From: Rhizophagus clarus
Lineage: Eukaryota > Glomeromycota > Glomeromycetes > Glomerales > Glomeraceae
Length of the DNA: 64,000 bases
Reading direction: 5' to 3'
Assembly: GCA_015698045.1 (NCBI GenBank)
Contig: BLAL01000187.1
Span: forward strand, 620,001-684,000
Position 1 is the first letter of the stretch; each line of letters opens with the position of its first letter. This document shows, piece after piece, positions 1 through 13,696 of the stretch. The notes under the pieces are model-generated. The model made no database searches. It was not told where the DNA came from and saw only the letters and a list, made by a program, of their open reading frames with translations. A program made the translations under genes and the position numbers.

Positions 1-3000
1 ATAAATTACGTATACTTCAACATTCTGAAAAATCTATCGTCTTTGATCAACAATTGCCAAATGGCGAATGGCAGGTAATTGGTTGAACTTTGATATCATT
101 TGATCACGTGAATATTGCTAATATTCTTTTTATTATAATTTTAGAGTCCATTTGCTACTCTTGAAGCTGCAATGATGTCAATTCTTTTATTGTCTCCAAC
201 ATTATTACTTGAAAGTTCTCCTAAAACACCTTTAATAAAAGATGATGATTATATGAATAATTATTTTGACTCTCCTTCGGAAGATTCCATCGTTGATGAA
301 TCCAATCATTCTCCAGTAAATCATAATTTTTATAAAAATCATCAACATAATTCTTCAAGATCTTCTCATATTTCTTCCATGACTTTTCATTCTGATTTTT
401 CTACAAAAAGTTCTGATCCATCAACTTCCACTATAAAAAAATCTTCTTTATGTAAAGTTTTAAGTGCTTCTTCTTTACTTACTTATATTATTCGTACTAT
501 CCTTTCAATGCATAATGAAACTTTAATACCTTGTCTCATAAATAGAGATTTGTTAGATTATTATAATTCATTAATTGGTCATGTTTCTGAAGAAGCTGAC
601 ATTGTTTTATCTCAAATACATCAAATAAAATCTTTAATTAGGCATGAAGAAATTGCTTCTCATTCTCAGGTATGTAATTTGAATTTCGTTTATCGTCATC
701 ACGTGATTTGATCGATTTCATTTTTAAATCCTAGAATGCTTATGATAAATTGATAACCCATTCAAATCGACTTGTGGATTCAATAAATTTATTTGTAAAT
801 TTTATTTATAAACACCTTCCCGTTACTTATCAAGAACGTAAGTACAATATGTGTTAAGAGAGGAAAAAATTTTATTATATATACATAAAAAAGATTCTTT
901 ACTAAAATATATTTTGTTGCAGCATTGGAAGTGCAATCAACAAATACGAATGAAGGTCAATCTAATAAAAAGTAAATTTTTCATTATTTTCCATTTTCAT
1001 CATTTTATTTCATTACTTAATTAATTCTTGATTCTTCTTTTTATCCAAAAGGAAAAAAAATACATGTAAGTGTTTTCATCTAATTTTTTTTTTTTTTTTT
1101 TGTTTTCATTTTATTAATGATTCTCTCCTCTCTTTCTTTTCACATATATATATAATAGTCGGAAAAAGTGTTATGAGAAGTCTCACGTCCTTCAAAAGAA
1201 GATCATTAAATCATTCGTTATCCGATTCATCGGAAAATAATGCGTCAGATAATTATCATAATCATAATCGTTATAGTTATCATAGTAGTGGTCACGGGAG
1301 CACAATTTCACGAATGAGTTTTGAAGCTGGACCTCAACGAACTCGAATTGTATGTAATTATAACGATCAATTTTTTTTTTTTTAAAAAAAAAATTTATTT
1401 CTTAATAATATCACGTGATTTTTCAGAGAAATGACACGAGAAGTTTAAGTTCTGTGGATTCCAATAAATCCTCTACTTCAATGCCATCGAAATCAAAAAA
1501 GTTTACTTTACCAGAACTTTCAAAAACGCGTAAATTTCGTCTTACAGGTTTATCACGTAAGGGAGATTACGACAAACATGATGGTCATCTTAAGGACAAT
1601 ATTCCTTCACAGAATGTTCCACTAATGTCACCAATGCGAAGTAATTCACGATTTAAAGAACAATTAGAAGGTCCTTCTTTAAAACCTAGTATTTTACTAG
1701 GTAAAGATGAATATAATTGTAATTTTATAACAACATATAAACGATTTAATTCATTAATATATATTCCCGTTAGGTCAAAGACGACTTTCAGATGTATCGG
1801 GCACTCTTCCTACAAGAAATTTGATTTCTAGTAATTCAAATACGACCGCGACAAAATCTTTCACTTCTTTAATAGAATCTAGTTTCAAAAATAACAAAGA
1901 AGTTGATGCTTCCTCGACTTCTCGGTCACGTCGAAGTTCAAATTCTAGTATAAAATCATATTTGATTAAACAAGTTCATTCATTATCTTCAAAAGGAAAA
2001 TCTTCAACTCCGGATTCAACATCAAAAACTTGTAATTATTGGCCTGTTACAGAGGATGTTATATCATATCCTGATTTATCTTATCCTCATTCACCGACTC
2101 TTCCGTCAAAAAGTTCCAATCGATCATTTAAAACTCCTTCATTTAGTAAAAAGCATAAATTACAAAAAACTAATAGTGAAACTGAATTGAGAACTTTAAA
2201 GAAAATGTGGTCTGATTTCGGTTTTGAAAAAAGTAATTCTATTTTACATAATTTGACTCCACATGTCGAAGATGATGGAGAAAATCCTACCGAGCATCTA
2301 TCCGCAGCAAATGTTACTGCGGAAGGAAATGATGGTAGTCATAATAATCTTCGCGAACAACTTTTTCGCAAACTCGTTACAAAGAAGAGGTAAAATTTTG
2401 ATGCATGAATTTAAATTTATTTTATCTTTAAATAATAATGATTTTTTTTTTTTTTGGTTTAAAATATATTATAGTTCGAATAGTTTAAACACTAAAAAGA
2501 AATCATACCCTAGTAATTTTCTTAAAATTCCTCACGTATTTATGCGTTCTAATGAGGTAACAAAATAAATAATATATCATCAAAAACTTTTAATTCTGCA
2601 AGGAATTAAAAATTAAAATATATACATATATATTTTTTAAAACTTTAGGAAGGAACTTCTGTCAATTCGGAAGTTGTCCAAAATATTGACGATGAAAAAT
2701 CCTTTTCTAATTCATTGAAAGGACTTGAACCTTACAAGGATGGACTTATTATTGAAATGATTGACGGAAGGTATTAGGAAAATTTAAATTATTTTTAAAA
2801 AGAAATTCCTTTTTCTTTATTAAATGTTGGACGCATACCTATTTTTTAGCCCACAAATCCTTGCTGGAACGTTAGAAAAATTGTTGTCCAGATTAATCGA
2901 AGAAGAAAAAGGTATTATAATTCAATGCGTTATTTTGAAGTTGTGATTTATGAAATATTTGAAATATTAACAATTTATTTATATATAGATACCGAATTTA

Positions 3001-4947
3001 TCGATTGTTTCTTGTTTAACCATATTCTCTTTATATCATCCGAATTGTTATTGCAAGAAATGATTAACAGATATCGAATTTTTAATTCACAAAATGATGA
3101 CTTTCAACAACGGACGTTTCATAAAAAGTAAATGATTCTTACAATTTTCTGCTTTTATACCAAAGTAATTGTCACGTGATATTAAATTTGTCGAACGATT
3201 TGTCTTTTCAGTATAGTATCGGTACTTTATCGATGGGTAACCATCCAACCACAAGATTTTCAAATTAATGCGACTTTACGTGATAGTATGCGTACATTTT
3301 TGACGGATGAAGTTATGGGAGAAGAATTTCAATCAGAAATTAGTAGAATAAAAACGATATTAGAGGTTCAGGTAGTTATTCTTTTATCACTCAAATAATT
3401 TCCCATTCCCCTGGAATTTAAATCTAAAGTAAACCTAAAATAATTATTATAGTCTCTAATTTCAACGGATAAAATCAAGACTCAAAGGAAAAGTCGGTCA
3501 GTCGCAACATCTAATAATGATTTCACGAACACTGATAATATTATACCACGACAAATATTATCAGATTCTTCACCATTATTGGAATTCGATTCAAAGAATA
3601 TAGCAAAATATTTAACATTAATAGATTTTGCTGTATTAAAATCCATGACATTTTTTGATATTACAATATGGTGGAGAAAGAGAAAAGCGTTGGAAAATAG
3701 TGGGAGTGCTCTCGGTGGAGATAATCAATCGATCAATCTTATCGAAAGTCATTTGGAAGCTTTTATAAGAAGGTCCAATATGGTAATTACAACAAATCAC
3801 CAGAAATTTTCATCATACCATGTTTAATGTTAAGTTTGAAATATTTCCTATTACAGATAAGTCATTGGATCGCGCATGAGATTTGTAGTTTAAAGACTGT
3901 TAAGGCACGACGAACTTTACTTCACAAATTCATTGAAACAGCAAGAGTACGTATAAGCACGTTTTTCTTACTTATTAAATGATATCATAACGTGACTTAT
4001 AAGGGATGATTCTCTTTTTAATTAGTACTGTCGCGAATATAATAATTTTCATATCGCTTCATGCATTGCGTTGGCTCTAAACTCACGTCCGGTACAACGT
4101 TTAGTTAAAACGTGGGAATCACTTTCACATCAAGATATAATAACTTCTCAAAGCATTGATGAATTAATCGACCCTTCAAGAAATATGAGAAAGTATAGAA
4201 AATCATTGGCAAATGCAAAACCTCCTGTTATACCATTTTTCGGTAATCTCTTTAAATTAAGTTTTTTGCTTTAACCGTCTTTTATATACTTTTACTAACT
4301 TTTATCCTGTAACGATAATAGCAATATTTCTTAAAGATTTAACATTTATAATTGAAGGAAACCCAACTTATTTACGAAATAAACAATATATATCTTCAGC
4401 TCCTTCAACACCAACGATTTCAACATACCCTGAATCAAGGGAATCTTCTGTACCTAGTACACCTACAACACCATCATTTCCACCTTCCTTACACAATTCC
4501 TTTAATTCATTTAATTCACTCCCATTATCAGAACCATTAATTAATTTTGAAAAATTTAGATTTTTAACAAAAAATATTCGTAACATAAACCGTTATACTT
4601 CAGAATCGTATTCTTTTATCAATCAATTATCGAGACCTCCAAAAATTTTAACATCAAATTTTTCATTATTTTCTGATCAAAACGATCTAGTTAATACATA
4701 TAATTCATCAATAAACGAAAATTTAAGTGGCAATAGAAATAATAATAGTATTAATAATATATTTAATAGTGGAGGTGGTGGAAGTAAACCTGCACCATTA
4801 GATCATATTGGTGAAGTAATAGAAAGAAGAATGTTTGCAGCTGCTGGGTCTATTTTTGGCGATAACGCTATGTTAGATGGAAATGAATTAGAAGCTGAGT
4901 TAATGACTTTAAGTTTAGAAGCTGAACCCGCAGTTAATGTTATATAG
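1..4947 (+). CDS. Ras guanine-nucleotide exchange factor (CDC25/RasGEF family), 5' end outside window
   Basis: Exchange factor that would load GTP onto Ras-type GTPases at membranes. Exons, read by hand: <1-74, 145-669, 735-837, 923-971, 1052-1065, 1159-1349, 1427-1700, 1774-2389, 2475-2556, 2649-2770, 2850-2911, 2989-3127, 3212-3371, 3453-3782, 3857-3946, 4026-4242, 4322-4947. All junctions are GT-AG and all phases close, giving 1223 visible residues. The first ~640 are Ser/Asn-rich and look disordered. A RasGEF N-terminal module follows (exons at about 2649-3371). The catalytic CDC25 domain lies in 3560-4620: FDSKNIAKYLTLIDFAVLKS, a helical hairpin, and the family signature IPFFAIFLKDLTFIIEGNP, where Gly of the usual FLG is Ala. 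Exon 5 is only 14 nt. An upstream SH3 domain, common in fungal Cdc25 proteins, cannot be judged here. Confident in family, not in subfamily. Confidence 0.87.
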
Positions 4948-6449
4948 GGAAATTTATTTCGGATCGGACAATTCTTCAAAATATTTCTTTATATCTTTTC
5001 TTTTTGCCCTCGTTTCCTTTTTTTTTTTTTTTTTTTGTTTATTATTTGTACATTTGTAAAATACACAATTTTGTATTTCTTTCATATATAATTTTACTTT
5101 TTTATGAATAGCTGAAACATGATTCATTCCTTCATTCATTTTAATTATCTTATTAATTTTATACAAATAATACAACCACTTTCTTTTAATTTTACTTTTG
5201 TTTTATATATATATACATAAGAAAAAAAAAATTATAGTATAATCAAAAAATTTTACTTTGAAAAAAAAAAAAAAAAAAAATATCGTATACAACAAAGATG
5301 AACAATTAGATAATAAAAATTATTGTGATCTGAATTTTACATCATTTAGATTTTAGAGTTGTATGAAATATTTTTGACCAACTTTAGATATTGGATCATT
5401 TTTTTTAAAGAGAATTCCCGTTTGGTTAACGTTAACGAAACAAAATCATGAAATGAAAATCCTAAAATCTCACAATGCCGGACAGCTATTAGGGAGGGAA
5501 ATCAAAACTTTCCGACACATTCAAATATCCCGACGTTTAAACTTAAAGTTTTCAATGAGTAGAAGCACAAGAGTAAATAATTATACTTCAAAGTTCAAAG
5601 TCACAGTGACTTTAGTTTATAAATCACACTTATAACAAATGTCAAACAAAATAAATGCTAATAACATCGCTCTTCAACCGATATCCCTCATCCAATAAAT
5701 GGTTGGTCATTAAAAACCTGCTAATCGATTGATCAAAGTCTCATAAGATTGTGTTCAACATTTTCCCACTATCGCGTCTAATTCGTCATAAGATCAACCG
5801 AGTTTAACTTTTTTATAGATAAATTGGTAGGATGAATAATCAGGGTAGAAAAGATTGTTATTATTTTTGTGTGAATATTTTTTTTAATCAACCAAATTAT
5901 AATTTTGAGGGAATAATTAAAGAATAATTGAGGTCCAAATTTTCCAAATTGGTTGATATGCGATAATATAATTTTAATTAAATATCGGATTTTGTTAGGT
6001 TGGGTTATTAGTTGGTTTCGTAGTGAAACGGAAACGAAATTCCAGCAAAAAATACGAATGCGATGAAATTTCGTGAATTTAACATTGATTAAGTCATCAA
6101 AGAAATATTATTCGAATTTCGAGATTACTCTGTCCCAACACGTATTTAATATCATCGATATAAAAATTCGCAATTACACAAACTGATAATCATAACTAAA
6201 ACATCACACCACAATGTATCTATGTAATCAGAACTTTAACAAATTAATAATATATATTAAATTTATTAAATCCAAACATTGTTTTTTTTTATCAAAATAA
6301 ATTCGTATGTTTTAAAAAAAAAGTTTTTAACTACGCCACAATTTTCACTGGGCGCAAACGCAATTAAGAGCGAACCATATTTAGCACGATCACAAGAATT
6401 ATTGTAGTATAATATTAAATAAATATACTGATAGCATTATACGGTAATT
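4948..6449. other. Intergenic, AT-rich, no gene seen
   Basis: Lies between the 3' ends of the RasGEF (+) and uS9m (-) genes, so it should hold two convergent 3' untranslated regions. It carries poly-A/poly-T runs (5019-5037 and 5261-5280). Its short reading frames have no recognisable protein character and are interrupted in all frames. I see no RNA gene. Confidence 0.6.
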
Positions 6450-7633
6450 TTAACGTTTGACCCTAAAATATAATAAATATTTTAATGAACAATTGTATAC
6501 TTGAATTTCGTTACGAGTAAAAAAAAAAAAAAATATTAGATATACCATGTGTATCTCTTTCTTGCTTTTGCGAGACCTGGTTTCTTACGTTCAACAACAC
6601 GAGTATCGCGTGTAACAAGATTGGCTAGAAAGGAAAGTAAATTATTATCACAAAGAAATATGATCAAAATAAGAATCGATTTATTTACCTGCTCTTAGAA
6701 TTGGTTTGAGATCAGAATTGTGTATGATCAAAGCTTTAGTGATCCCATGAGCAATTGCATCTGTTTGACCTTTATGAAAAAAAGATAAATTAGAATTAAT
6801 TACTTTCGCAATTTATAAACAAAATTCGAGTCTATACCTGTTGTACCTCCTCCCCTAACTTTTGCCCAAACATTATATTTTCCAAGCAAGTCAGTCACTT
6901 GGAAAGGGTATAATATTGACTCACGATTTTTCAATAAGGAAAAATATTCCGCTATTGGTTTTCCATTAACGATTACATGCCCATCCCCTTCCACCACCCA
7001 AACTTGAGCAACTGCTTCCTTTCTTTTTCCTAATGCGAAAGCTCTTCCATATTTATCAATAGTTTTCATTGCCTCTAAACGTTTTTTCTCTTTTTCTAGA
7101 TCATAACGTCTAAATAAATCCAAAAAATTATGTAATTTAGGTGCGATTTCAGGTATTATCTTGTCTAATTGATTCAATTTTTGTATAATCGTACGATATT
7201 GATGTGTTTTTAAACGTAAACCTAGTTCTTCATCCAAATGTTGTTTCAATTTCCATAGAATTGATGGAACACTTTTATCATGTATTTTGGGTGTTGTTCT
7301 ATATTTAGATATAAGATCATCAAGTCGTATAATAAGGTCATTATAAGTTTGTTTACCCGTAAAATATGAGATTGATTGAGGTTTTTCACGTTCTATAAAC
7401 ATATCCATTGATTCATATTTATTTAAGCGAATGTTTTGTTGATTTTCGCTACTTAAAGCTTTACCAGTAGTATAAAACCCTCGAAACCTTACAAAAGGAT
7501 ATATAATATTTACGTTTCTATTACATGATTTTAGAATAACGGATCTTTTTATGTGCGACCTTAAATTATTTTCCAGTACTTTTTCAGAAACATTATAAGC
7601 AAATTGGAATTTAGAAGTTAATGAAGTTAACAT
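6450..7633 (-). CDS. MRPS9: Mitochondrial small-subunit ribosomal protein uS9m (MRPS9)
   Basis: Component of the mitochondrial ribosomal small subunit. Exons in reading order: 7633-6838, 6769-6689, 6624-6546, 6462-6450, giving 322 aa. The N-terminus (MLTSLTSKFQFAYNV, basic and Ser-rich) fits a mitochondrial targeting sequence, and a ~190-residue extension typical of mitochondrial S9 follows. The uS9 core starts near residue 200 with GKRKEAVAQVWVVEGDG and includes VNGKPIAEYF, KVRGGGTTGQTDAIAHGI and the basic tail VERKKPGLAKARKRYTW. Reading on from 6546 without splicing would end the protein at YTWYI. Splicing at ACATG|gtatat to a 13-nt exon after attttag gives the family ending TWVKR, so I prefer the spliced form. 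In this family the C-terminal Lys-Arg reaches the P-site tRNA. The start Met at 7633 is the first in frame. Confidence 0.93.
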
Positions 7634-8606
7634 AATTTCATAAAAAAAAAAAAAATTTATAAACGCAAAGATTCGTGGATACTAACATATGCAGATCGTA
7701 ACACCTGAGGATCTTTTTGTCGATCATTTTTACTATATTCTGTTAAAAAAACGCAAGAAACAACTTTTTAAATAATGCTATGCTAAAAACTTAACATTTT
7801 TATTGTCAAAAAAAAAAAATAAAAAAAAAATACAAAATAGCATGTTTGTTATTGTAAAGAGAAATTACCCTATTACATAATATCACGTTAATTATTGGTG
7901 GTAACTCTACTCGCTCATGTGATCATAAACCAATAGTATCGCAAATTTGTAAAAACTGATGGGTTTTTTTTTTCATCTAAATTTCTTTAATACGAGGTAC
8001 ATACTTTACGTACATAATAATGATCAATTGTAGTAAATACTATTCATCCCTTCATTTGAGACAAGGTAGAAGTAGCTAAATGGCTTCATTTTGAGAGGTT
8101 CTATCACATTCAAGGGTAAGTTTTTATATAATTATTATTTCACGTGATTTATACAGTCTGGTTTCGAACATTGATATAACGAGAGAATATATAAATATCG
8201 GTATAATTTTTATTATGACGATGTTTTTTTTCATATAAATCCCGACATATCGTATGTTGGAATTTGACTGTAATCCCAATTGATTCACGAGTCTTTCGCT
8301 TTATTTACGAAAAGTTATTCGTCATTTATTGGGTATAATAAAAATCGTTGGTTCTTGAACCAAAGTATTATACAATGTATATATACTGTATATAAGTAGA
8401 CTTTGGTCCCGTTACCAACAAACATATAATTTCTTCAGTCTTATTTAGAGTTAACTAATTCTTTTTCTTTTAATTTTAAATAATATCAATATTGATTTAT
8501 TAAAGAAAAAATAAAATTAAAAATTAACATTCTATAATTAAATGAAAAATATTTTTTCAATTTGATCAATTTTAAATAAAAGTAATAAAATTATGATTAA
8601 ATATTA
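7634..8606. other. Intergenic region upstream of uS9m and downstream of Dicer
   Basis: No coding region. It should contain the uS9m promoter and 5' UTR (near 7634-7760) and the Dicer 3' UTR. Around 8068-8110 there are sequences resembling a pol III A box (TAGCTAAATGG) and B box (GGTTCTATCAC), but they are too close for a tRNA and I could not fold a cloverleaf. One TCACGTGA palindrome occurs at 8140-8147. Confidence 0.5.
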
Positions 8607-11600
8607 TTAATCTATCAATTCTTCATCATCGTCGTCTTCATTGATCACCTTGGGAAGTACTACACACGTGCACATGTCTTTAAAGTAATTAGGATCATTA
8701 TCAATATTGTCTAAAATTATTTGAGCCGCCATCTTCCTTGCCGAACGAATATTATTTGATGCTGCGTGTGCCACGGCTTTATCGTGAATAAAGATAGTAC
8801 AACGTTGGGATTCTGGTAAATCCTGTGCTTCGTGCCCTTCGGTTGTATGGTTTCTATTATTTATAAATTTAACAATTAGTAAAAATAATAGAAGAAACTG
8901 ATAGAAAAAAAATATCATACCGCAATAACAACATAGTACATCCTCCTTTTTGAAAGTATTCTGTCAGTTTTTTCACTGGATGAACCTTTAATGTCTCAGG
9001 AGTGACGTGTTCATTTAAAACAGGTGCAATCCACTTATCAAATACTTTTTGTGGCGCAACCGGATCAAACTCTGAATCCACAAAAACAGCTCCCAACATA
9101 CTTTCAACAACATCACTCATAACTTTAGGAACGTCCAAATCACTCCAATATTCTCCAACAGTTTCACCTTTATCTCGCATATCTTCTATAATTTTTACAA
9201 ACTCAGCGATTCCCCCCATCAACTTTGGGGAAAAATGAATAATGTGCTTTTGAAGACCGATTCGTTCACAAATTGCTCCAAGAAACTGATTGTTAACAGA
9301 TGCATCTTTAAGATCTGTTATTAATCCTGGATTACCAGTGGGATATTTTTCAAATAAATATTTAACAGTCAAAAAATCCAATACTGCATCCCCTAAAAAT
9401 TCAAGACGTTGATAACATGATGTTACTGAATTGGGTAAACTAGCATGTGTTAATGCTTCTGCGATCAATATCTTATTTTTGAATTTATATCCACATATTT
9501 CTTCAATCCTTTCAATATTCACTGACTTTAGTGCTTTTGATTTAACACGTGGAGGGTTTTTATTATTTTTATGAAAATGATCCCATTCTGTAATTTCATC
9601 AAATGGAACTTCTAATGCAATAGCACATTTAAGAGCAGCATCTATTTTTCCACTCAAATAAGCAGCACCTAACATGGCCTCTACGACATCGGCAAGAGTC
9701 TTATCAGCTAAATCATGAGTTTTTTCTCGCTCCAACGTGTCGGGTTCTTCTGTTGCGGTGATCATACCAGCTGGTCTCCAAGCTCTACGGTTGAATGGAA
9801 GTGATGTTATATACTCATAAAGATGCAATTTCTTTGCGCTTCTATATAGCTGCTTATTGCAAATGATTCTAATACGTTGACAATGGAGTTGACCTTCATG
9901 TTTATCAGGGAACATGACATATAACCTTATCGTTACGACAAATTTTAAGAATGAATCACCCAACGTCTCAAGACGTTCATAATCCATCTCCATGTTGGCA
10001 GACGGTGTCGTCATTGCCGTTAACAGTAGTTGATCACTTACTGGTAAATCAAGTTTTAATCGTAATTCTCGAATTAATAGTTGAGAATTGATTCTAGTGA
10101 GTATAGCAGGTAACATAAGGGCTGACCTAAAAACGGAAGCCCGTATTGTATATTCTTTACAAAATTCTGGAATTACAAATGTTGCCGTTCGACCTTTTAT
10201 AGTTGGAAGGGCTCCAGGAACAGGCTGTAAGAAATTCATAACCTTTGAAATTTTACGTACTTGAAATATTGGCTGATCTGGATATTTCGTATCCAAGTCA
10301 AATGTTTTTTTATAATATTCTGCAAAATTTTCACAACCCTTTTCACGTATTGCCATTCCTTCCGGAATTGGAGACATTGGATTAAGGTCATATCGTATAG
10401 ATTGAACAAAATAACGCCGTAAATTGTCTGAATAATCAATTATTACAGCATCCTTCACGTCGTCAGATATGTTACTCACATCAACAGGTATATGTTTTTC
10501 GTCAACAGCCTTTTCTATAACTTCCCAATCAATGAAATTAGGAGTGTGTTCATCAATAGGTGCGTTTTTGACAAGCGGCACAATAAGGTACGGGAAATTT
10601 TCAAATTCACACTTAAACTCTTTGTTGACTATAGAAGTGAATGTGCGCAAAGTAAATTTAAAAATCAACTCCTTCCTTTCAAGATCGATTTTAATTGGTG
10701 TTGAATGAGGAAGCACATTAAGTGTTTTAGGAACGCCATGAAAATATAATGTAGTTGATGGAATCTCTGGAAATTGTTTACGTGTTAATAAACACATTGT
10801 GCGATATGGATTACCATCATATATTTCGTTCTCTAGATCTAATTTAAGAACAGTGATGTATAGTTCTTCTGGAATCTTAGGTTGATCTTCTTCAATAACC
10901 CATAAATCGGGAGATTTGAGACGATACTCTCTTTTGGATTTTTTCGCTCCTTCAACCAATCCATGTTCATCTTTGGTCTGTTTTGGCATTTCATGATCCT
11001 CTTCAATCCATTCTATCTCTGGCAAAAGATGATTATCTAATGCCTTTTTCTCGTGTAGTTGTAGACAAGCCTTAAACGCGGCGGCTTTTTTTGATTTACT
11101 TCTACTACTACAAACTTCACTAACAACTTCGCGAACGGGTGCATTACTTGGTAGAGTAAGATGACAAGTAAATCCACCATGTTCTTTTGTAAATTTATAA
11201 TCAGGCTGAAATGTCGGACAAAAAGAATCTTTAGGAAGTTTTGAGCAATAATAACTGACAAGTGAGACGGCTGATTCATAACTCAATAATGCACCTGTTT
11301 CAGAATTGATATAATAATGTCCTTCTTCATCATCAGAATCATCAGAATCATCAATATTATCATTCATCTGTAATTTACGATCCTCAGGAAGCATTTGGCA
11401 CCATTCCTTCATATCATTCTCAGCTTTTTTCATTTCCCCAAGTATGCCTTGTTCTTTAAGATTATCCTTTTCTATCATCACAATATACTTTGAATCTTTA
11501 CGACGAGCTCTTCCTCGAGATTGAATATAGGCTCTCAGTGTATTGAAAAAATCAAACCTAAAAAATAACAAAATTTTAAATGTTATAATTATTAACAAGA

Positions 11601-13300
11601 TTATTATTTTTGTACTTACCTAATAACGACATTGCATGGTTGGATATCTAACCCTTCTTCTGCTACATTAGTAGCAATCAATAAATTGATTTTTCCATCC
11701 CGAAAATTGCTTATGGTTTTGTTCTGATCTTTAAATTTCATTTGAATATCTCCTTCTTCACTAGTACCATGTCCAACTAATACATCTGACTTTATAAAGC
11801 CTAAACCATTTATCTCTCCCAACAAATAATTTAAAACGTTAGCTGTATGACGACGCTCAACGAACACTATACCACAAAAGTTATCAGATTGATCTTTAAA
11901 ACAATCCAAGATTTGTATTAATTTTATTACTTTAGGCGATAACATACTGGTATCACACCTAGGTTTTTGAAAAACCCACTTATCAATGATATTTGTCACT
12001 TTTTGCATCAAAACTTTTTCTTCTTTTAATAAGGCTTCTAAAACTTCCATGTCATATTGTTCTAAATCTAATTTCCCTTCATATTTATTATTTAATTCTT
12101 CCAGTATATATTTCCAAACTCGATCAGAACACCAAGGGCCTAAAACTTGAAGAGCTTGAGAAGCACAACTGAACGCTCTTTGAAATTTTTCTGCACCAAG
12201 GCATTCTTTCCAAAGAGTTTTATAAAGTTCAGTTTCTGAATATTCTGATGGATGTTCATATCTTATAGCTATCTCATCAGGACGATTGACAAATCTGCGG
12301 AGCTCATCTGTGTCACTAGCCGTGAATACTTTAGCGTTTAGATTACGTTCAAGGTGACTATTTTATAATAATTAATGAAGTTGTATCAATAAAGCAATAA
12401 CAAAAATGTATTATTAGATGAAAAAAACTGATACCTAGCAGAATGAATGGCACTGCGAGTATTAACAGGGGATGCTGTCATACCAAAAATTTTCGGTTTT
12501 TTTTCTTCAGGGCATCGATCATAAAATTCTCTCATTATCAAATTATATGGATGTTTTTTTGAAGTATGATGACACTCGTCAAAAACTAATAGATTAACCT
12601 TGATATTTAATAACCAAAATTTACAATACATATATATACATACATATACACTTTTTTTTTTTAATTACTTTATTATGATTAGTTTTAATATGCAAATAAT
12701 TAATGAAATCAGAATATTTACCTGTGATAAGGAAATGAATCCATGACGAAGAATATTTAAAAAAATCTGTGCAGTCATGACTAGAACATCAAATTCTTCA
12801 AAATTCGTTTTCCATTGTTTTTCACTCCATAAATCAACACCCATTTCTCCACAAAAATGCTTGACTTTCGCATCACAATTTGCTTTGATCACGTTAGATT
12901 GTTGGAAAACCAGCGGTACGAGATTAACCAAGAAAAATGTAAGTTTACACTAAAAAACGAGTTCGTTAGGATTAAATTAATATTCACATCATAAAAAATT
13001 GAAACTGTCCTATGTTAAAATCAATAATACCTCTCGTCTAGTCATTCTTAACTGACGCTCGTTTGCTACCATTTCTTTTATCAACATCACGGCAATGAAA
13101 GTTTTTCCGCTTCCAGTATCCAAAACTGCTATTACATTGTCATTTAAAGCTTTCTCATACAGTTCAATTTGGTATTTACGAGCAGTTAATGTCTGAACAA
13201 CCTCTGGAGTTGGAACAATGACTTCATTTACTGTTCCATTTTTGTTATCATCAACTTCAAAAAGTTCATTAATTCTTAAATCAGAAGGTTTGGAAGTCAT
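8607..13300 (-). CDS. DCL: Dicer-like ribonuclease III (DCL), complete
   Basis: Cuts double-stranded RNA into small RNAs for RNA interference. Exons in reading order: 13300-13031, 12949-12722, 12598-12435, 12357-11620, 11557-8921, 8853-8607; phases close, 1427 aa. Domains: SF2 helicase with Walker A DTGSGKT (residues 61-67), DECH box (173-176), TASP motif (~207) and motif [10 protein letters not shown] (~478); Dicer dimerisation domain (DUF283) near 560-660; PAZ region about 830-960; RNase IIIa with [14 protein letters not shown] (~992) and downstream [13 protein letters not shown]; RNase IIIb with [14 protein letters not shown] (~1181) and [13 protein letters not shown]; a C-terminal dsRNA-binding domain (~1324-1410) whose exon is split by the last intron. 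The acidic Glu and Asp residues of both RNase III sites are present, so it is probably active. It is divergent from the KH-protein gene. Only the exon 2 start (13031/12949 junction) is less certain. Confidence 0.96.
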
Positions 13301-13696
13301 TGTAAGTTACACTTATAAGAATAAATAAACCTTAATAATTCTCTTAGAAGTATCCTTATATCATACACCAATATTGTCCCTTTTTAGCGAAAAATGATGA
13401 AATAATGATTATAATGGGGTAATAATACCCAATGATTTGTTAGAAGAGATGAATTGAAATCAACTCAATTTATAGAAATTTTATAGTTGTTCAATTGACC
13501 AATGTTTACATTTTTGGAAAACAATTACGAGTTTTTGTGATTATCATTCAAAATGGAACAATTGCATGAAATCTGTGGCACAGTATCGGGATGGCGTAAA
13601 GGACACAAAAACTGTAATTGTTTGTTATAAGCGGAAAATTGACTCGTATTCAAAGAATTGAGAATAAAATTTTATCTTTTGTGTTTACAAATCACA
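13301..13696. promoter_or_regulatory. Shared divergent upstream region of Dicer and the KH-protein gene
   Basis: These 396 bp separate the start codons of two divergently transcribed genes, so both promoters should lie here. No convincing TATA box or known fungal operator was recognised. A short stretch at 13551-13625 has a higher G+C content than its surroundings. It has an ATG with no lasting reading frame and may be 5' UTR. The functional role is inferred from position only. Confidence 0.5.

Noticed and set aside
8068..8110. tRNA-like A box and B box
   Set aside because: The boxes are only about 11 nt apart, there is no anticodon arm and no acceptor stem that pairs properly.
8116..8156. 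Intron-like segment gtaagtt...tacag of a possible unannotated plus-strand transcript
   Set aside because: 41 bp is shorter than every intron seen in this window and the flanking sequence has no open frame.
13658..13696. Upstream in-frame start for the KH-protein gene
   Set aside because: Would add MRIKFYLLCLQIT, hydrophobic and out of character with the acidic N-terminus; the ATG at 13697 is preferred but not proven.
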